DNA from: an uncultured Bacteroidales bacterium
Lineage (GTDB): Bacteria > Bacteroidota > Bacteroidia > Bacteroidales > UBA932
DNA: 34,417 bases
NCBI GenBank assembly: GCA_945870315.1
Contig: CAMBRR010000017.1
Coordinates: 1-34,417, forward strand
Direction: 5' to 3'
Shown: piece after piece, positions 32,436 to 34,417 of the stretch
How positions within the stretch are numbered: the first letter of the stretch is position 1
Layout of the letters: each line of letters starts with the position of its first letter
The notes under the pieces: model-generated
What the model was told of the DNA's origin: nothing
Database searches by the model: none
The model's input: only the letters and a program-made list of their open reading frames with translations
Position numbers and translations under genes: made by a program

Positions 32436-33569
32436 TTATTTCACAAGCGTAACCTCAAGAGGCGTAGCAACACAGGCAGCAAAACGCTCTACCTGACGTG
32501 CCCAAGCCTCAGGAGACTCTATTCCTCCCTGACTCCAGCCTGAACCTGTCCAGGCAGTGACGCCCTGTCCTGACTTAGCAGTAGAAGTGATGACTGCGTG
32601 GGACTGCATAGTAGTTGTGGATTCAGCTGTCATTTCAGGAGAAAGCACAAGCGCGATGGAAATATTACCGTCAATCTCAGGCTGCTTAGTATCAGATGCA
32701 ACCTCAGTAAAGGCAATCCAGTTCTGACCGTCCTCGCGGGAAATCACCTCGTGAAGAACAGCTCCTGCAACAACCGGTATATCTGCTCCGTCCTCAGCAT
32801 TGAACCAAGTGGTAGATTTTACGAATCTGCTTCCTGCGTCAAGGGATATTTCCTTTGTCACCTTGATTTTCCTGCCATCCAGTTCGATGTCGTTGAAAGT
32901 GAAGGCAGCCTTTGTGCGGATAGGACCGTCACAGATATGAGTCTGCGTTGCCCAATTGTCACCGAGGCAGATAGACTGACCAGAATATGGAGCTACAGCA
33001 CCTCCTCCGAGAGTATTAGCAACCTTATAACAATCCATTCCGTCACCATAGTTATGATGGTAGTCCATTTTCTGGAACCACTCGTCAAGGATGAGCCTTG
33101 AAGTACATTTAAGCCATACATCGCAGCCGAAAGTACGAGGGTCAGAGAGAGCAGGGCCATAGATACGGCCTGCAACCAAGTCATTCTCATATGCATAATC
33201 GTCAAGCCTTTCAGGGACGTGACGGCTATAAGCGACAATCGGGAAATCTTCTCTTTCACCTGGTTTCACAGTGTAGGTCATAGATGCTCCGGCCTGAAGG
33301 GATGGCTGGAAAAGAAGGACTGAATGGCCGTCTGACTCTGTGTAGATCTGGCTGGCAACCTGTGCGCCGGATGCGTCCACCACAACAGCATTTTCAGCTG
33401 AGAGATTCTTTACGCTGGAAAGAAGATTGTCGAAATCCAATTCAACAGTCTCCCCCATCCTGTCAAAATCAGAAGGATTATGAACAAGTACATGCTGTTC
33501 CTGAACCTGGCAGGAAAGCAAAAGGGCAGCAGCCGAAGCCGCTGCCGCTATTCTGGAAATTACTTTCAT
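32436..33569 (-). CDS. DUF4861 family lipoprotein
   Basis: Envelope protein of 377 residues. The signal AAAASAAALLLSC ends in a lipobox-like LLSC with Cys20, so a lipid-anchored surface or periplasmic protein is expected. The mature chain has the DUF4861 hallmark DPRTFGCDVWLKCTSRLILDEWFQKM followed by DYHHNYGDGMDCYKVANTLGGGAVAPYS, rich in His, Tyr and Asp. The family occurs in Bacteroidota polysaccharide utilisation loci for uronic-acid polymers; its reaction is not known to me. It starts 24 bases after the KduD-like gene on the same strand, and its TAA directly abuts the stop of the convergent gene. Confidence 0.9.
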   Translation of the reverse strand: MKVISRIAAAASAAALLLSCQVQEQHVLVHNPSDFDRMGETVELDFDNLLSSVKNLSAENAVVVDASGAQVASQIYTESDGHSVLLFQPSLQAGASMTYTVKPGEREDFPIVAYSRHVPERLDDYAYENDLVAGRIYGPALSDPRTFGCDVWLKCTSRLILDEWFQKMDYHHNYGDGMDCYKVANTLGGGAVAPYSGQSICLGDNWATQTHICDGPIRTKAAFTFNDIELDGRKIKVTKEISLDAGSRFVKSTTWFNAEDGADIPVVAGAVLHEVISREDGQNWIAFTEVASDTKQPEIDGNISIALVLSPEMTAESTTTMQSHAVITSTAKSGQGVTAWTGSGWSQGGIESPEAWARQVERFAACVATPLEVTLVK

Positions 33570-33593
33570 CGAAATAATAAATGATGCCGATGA

Positions 33594-34388
33594 CTACTGT
33601 GGCTGTTTTCCGATATAAGCAAGGATACCTCCGTCAACATAGAGGACGTGGCCGTTTACAAAGTTAGATGCATCGGAAGCAAGGAATACTGCAGGTCCCA
33701 TAAGGTCCTCAGGAGTACCCCAGCGTGCAGCAGGAGTCTTTGCAACGATGAATGAATCGAACGGATGACGGCTACCGTCTGCCTGACGCTCACGAAGAGG
33801 AGCAGTCTGAGGAGTTGCGATATAACCAGGGCCGATACCGTTGCACTGGATGTTGTACTCACCGTACTCAGATGCGATGTTGCGGGTAAGCATCTTAAGA
33901 CCGCCTTTTGCTGCTGCATAAGCAGAAACTGTCTCACGGCCGAGTTCTGACATCATAGAGCAGATGTTGATAATCTTTCCGCCGCCCATCTTAATCATTC
34001 CCGGGATAACTGCCTTTGATACGATGAATGGTCCGTTGAGGTCAATATCGATAACCTGACGGAATTCAGCAGCTGTCATCTCAACCATAGGGATACGTTT
34101 GATGATGCCGGCATTGTTCACAAGGATATTGATAGGGCCTACTTCCTCGGCAATCTTCGCAACCATTGCATTGACCTGATCCTCGTTTGTAACGTCGCAT
34201 ACATAGCCGTGAGCCTCGATGCCTTTCTCTTTGTAGGCAGCAAGACCCTTGTCAACGAGTTCCTGCTTGATGTCATTGAACACGATTTTTGCTCCAGCCT
34301 CAGCGAATGCAGTTGCCAGGGCGAATCCGATTCCGTAAGATGCACCTGTTACAAGGGCAACCTTACCTTCGAGTGAAAAATTTACCAT
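33594..34388 (-). CDS. SDR oxidoreductase, gluconate 5-dehydrogenase / KduD-like
   Basis: NAD(P)-dependent dehydrogenase of 264 residues. TGASYGIG is at 14-21, NNAG at 91-94, and the catalytic set is S144, Y157 and K161 (YAAAK). PGYIATPQTAPLRERQADGSRHPFDSFIVAKTPAARWGTPEDLMGPAVFLASDASNFVNG follows the gluconate 5-dehydrogenase / 2-deoxy-D-gluconate 3-dehydrogenase (KduD) pattern. KduD reduces 2,5-diketo-3-deoxygluconate in unsaturated uronate catabolism. With DUF4861 downstream this is likely uronate-related, and a kduI or lyase gene may lie upstream outside the window. The promoter should be beyond 34389. Confidence 0.88.
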   Translation of the reverse strand: MVNFSLEGKVALVTGASYGIGFALATAFAEAGAKIVFNDIKQELVDKGLAAYKEKGIEAHGYVCDVTNEDQVNAMVAKIAEEVGPINILVNNAGIIKRIPMVEMTAAEFRQVIDIDLNGPFIVSKAVIPGMIKMGGGKIINICSMMSELGRETVSAYAAAKGGLKMLTRNIASEYGEYNIQCNGIGPGYIATPQTAPLRERQADGSRHPFDSFIVAKTPAARWGTPEDLMGPAVFLASDASNFVNGHVLYVDGGILAYIGKQPQ

Positions 34389-34417
34389 AATTTAATATTA
34401 AGATTGATTGGTTTAAC

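Overview
The window is a piece of chromosome from a bacterium of the phylum Bacteroidota, most likely order Bacteroidales. Four things support this. The best promoter candidates fit the Bacteroidota consensus TTTG - 19/20 bp - TAnnTTTG rather than the E. coli one. The primary sigma factor is the short form without region 1.1. The gene neighbourhoods (ftsK-lolA, htrA-rpoD, the dnaN-exonuclease pair) and protein types (DUF4861 lipoprotein, KduD-like dehydrogenase, single-chain PurL) are familiar from that group. The genus cannot be read from the sequence. There is no phage, insertion sequence, integrase, rRNA or CRISPR array, and no gene-free stretch longer than 300 bases.

Layout. 1-2122: 3' part of ftsK, then a LolA-like periplasmic protein. 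2160-5990: an S4-domain RNA-binding protein and manA on the minus strand, divergent from pgi and a Mom/Hef-like GNAT-fold gene on the plus strand. 6028-9451: purC, a DJ-1 family gene, a short-chain dehydrogenase and a VOC protein, probably one operon. 9502-10137: a DUF1963 gene (minus). 10211-14642: a promoter, tRNA-Ala(GGC), purE and purL. 14643-15848: an ATP-grasp enzyme of unknown substrate (minus), meeting purL stop codon to stop codon. 15981-17691: an S26-type peptidase (plus) converging on manC and a small basic coiled-coil gene (minus). 17777-19174: PIN-PhoH ATPase. 19276-22002: ppdK with a strong terminator. 22129-22857: a TSUP membrane transporter. 22927-23207: a self-contained tRNA-Lys(CTT)/tRNA-Lys(TTT) unit. 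23224-24978: ygiQ. 25141-25491: a small acidic-tailed protein. 25544-29652: htrA-rpoD-argS operon (minus). 29809-32435: dnaN, a DEDDh exonuclease and a degenerate FAH-like protein (plus). 32436-34388: a DUF4861 lipoprotein and a KduD-like dehydrogenase (minus).

How the genes work together. Three purine synthesis genes (purC, purE, purL) sit in two nearby transcription units. pgi, manA, manC and ppdK cover the hexose-phosphate, GDP-mannose and pyruvate/PEP junctions. The right end looks like the edge of an uronic acid catabolism locus. No obvious new defence or mobile system is present. The most unusual signals are small-scale: a 14-bp triple tandem repeat that repeats the start region of manA and creates overlapping mini-ORFs; divergent manA/pgi promoters that overlap; a chromosomal homologue of the phage Mom/Hef-like domain directly after pgi in the same frame; a soluble-looking S26 peptidase with a Ser-His rather than Ser-Lys dyad; and a FAH-fold protein that seems to have lost its metal ligands inside the dnaN operon.
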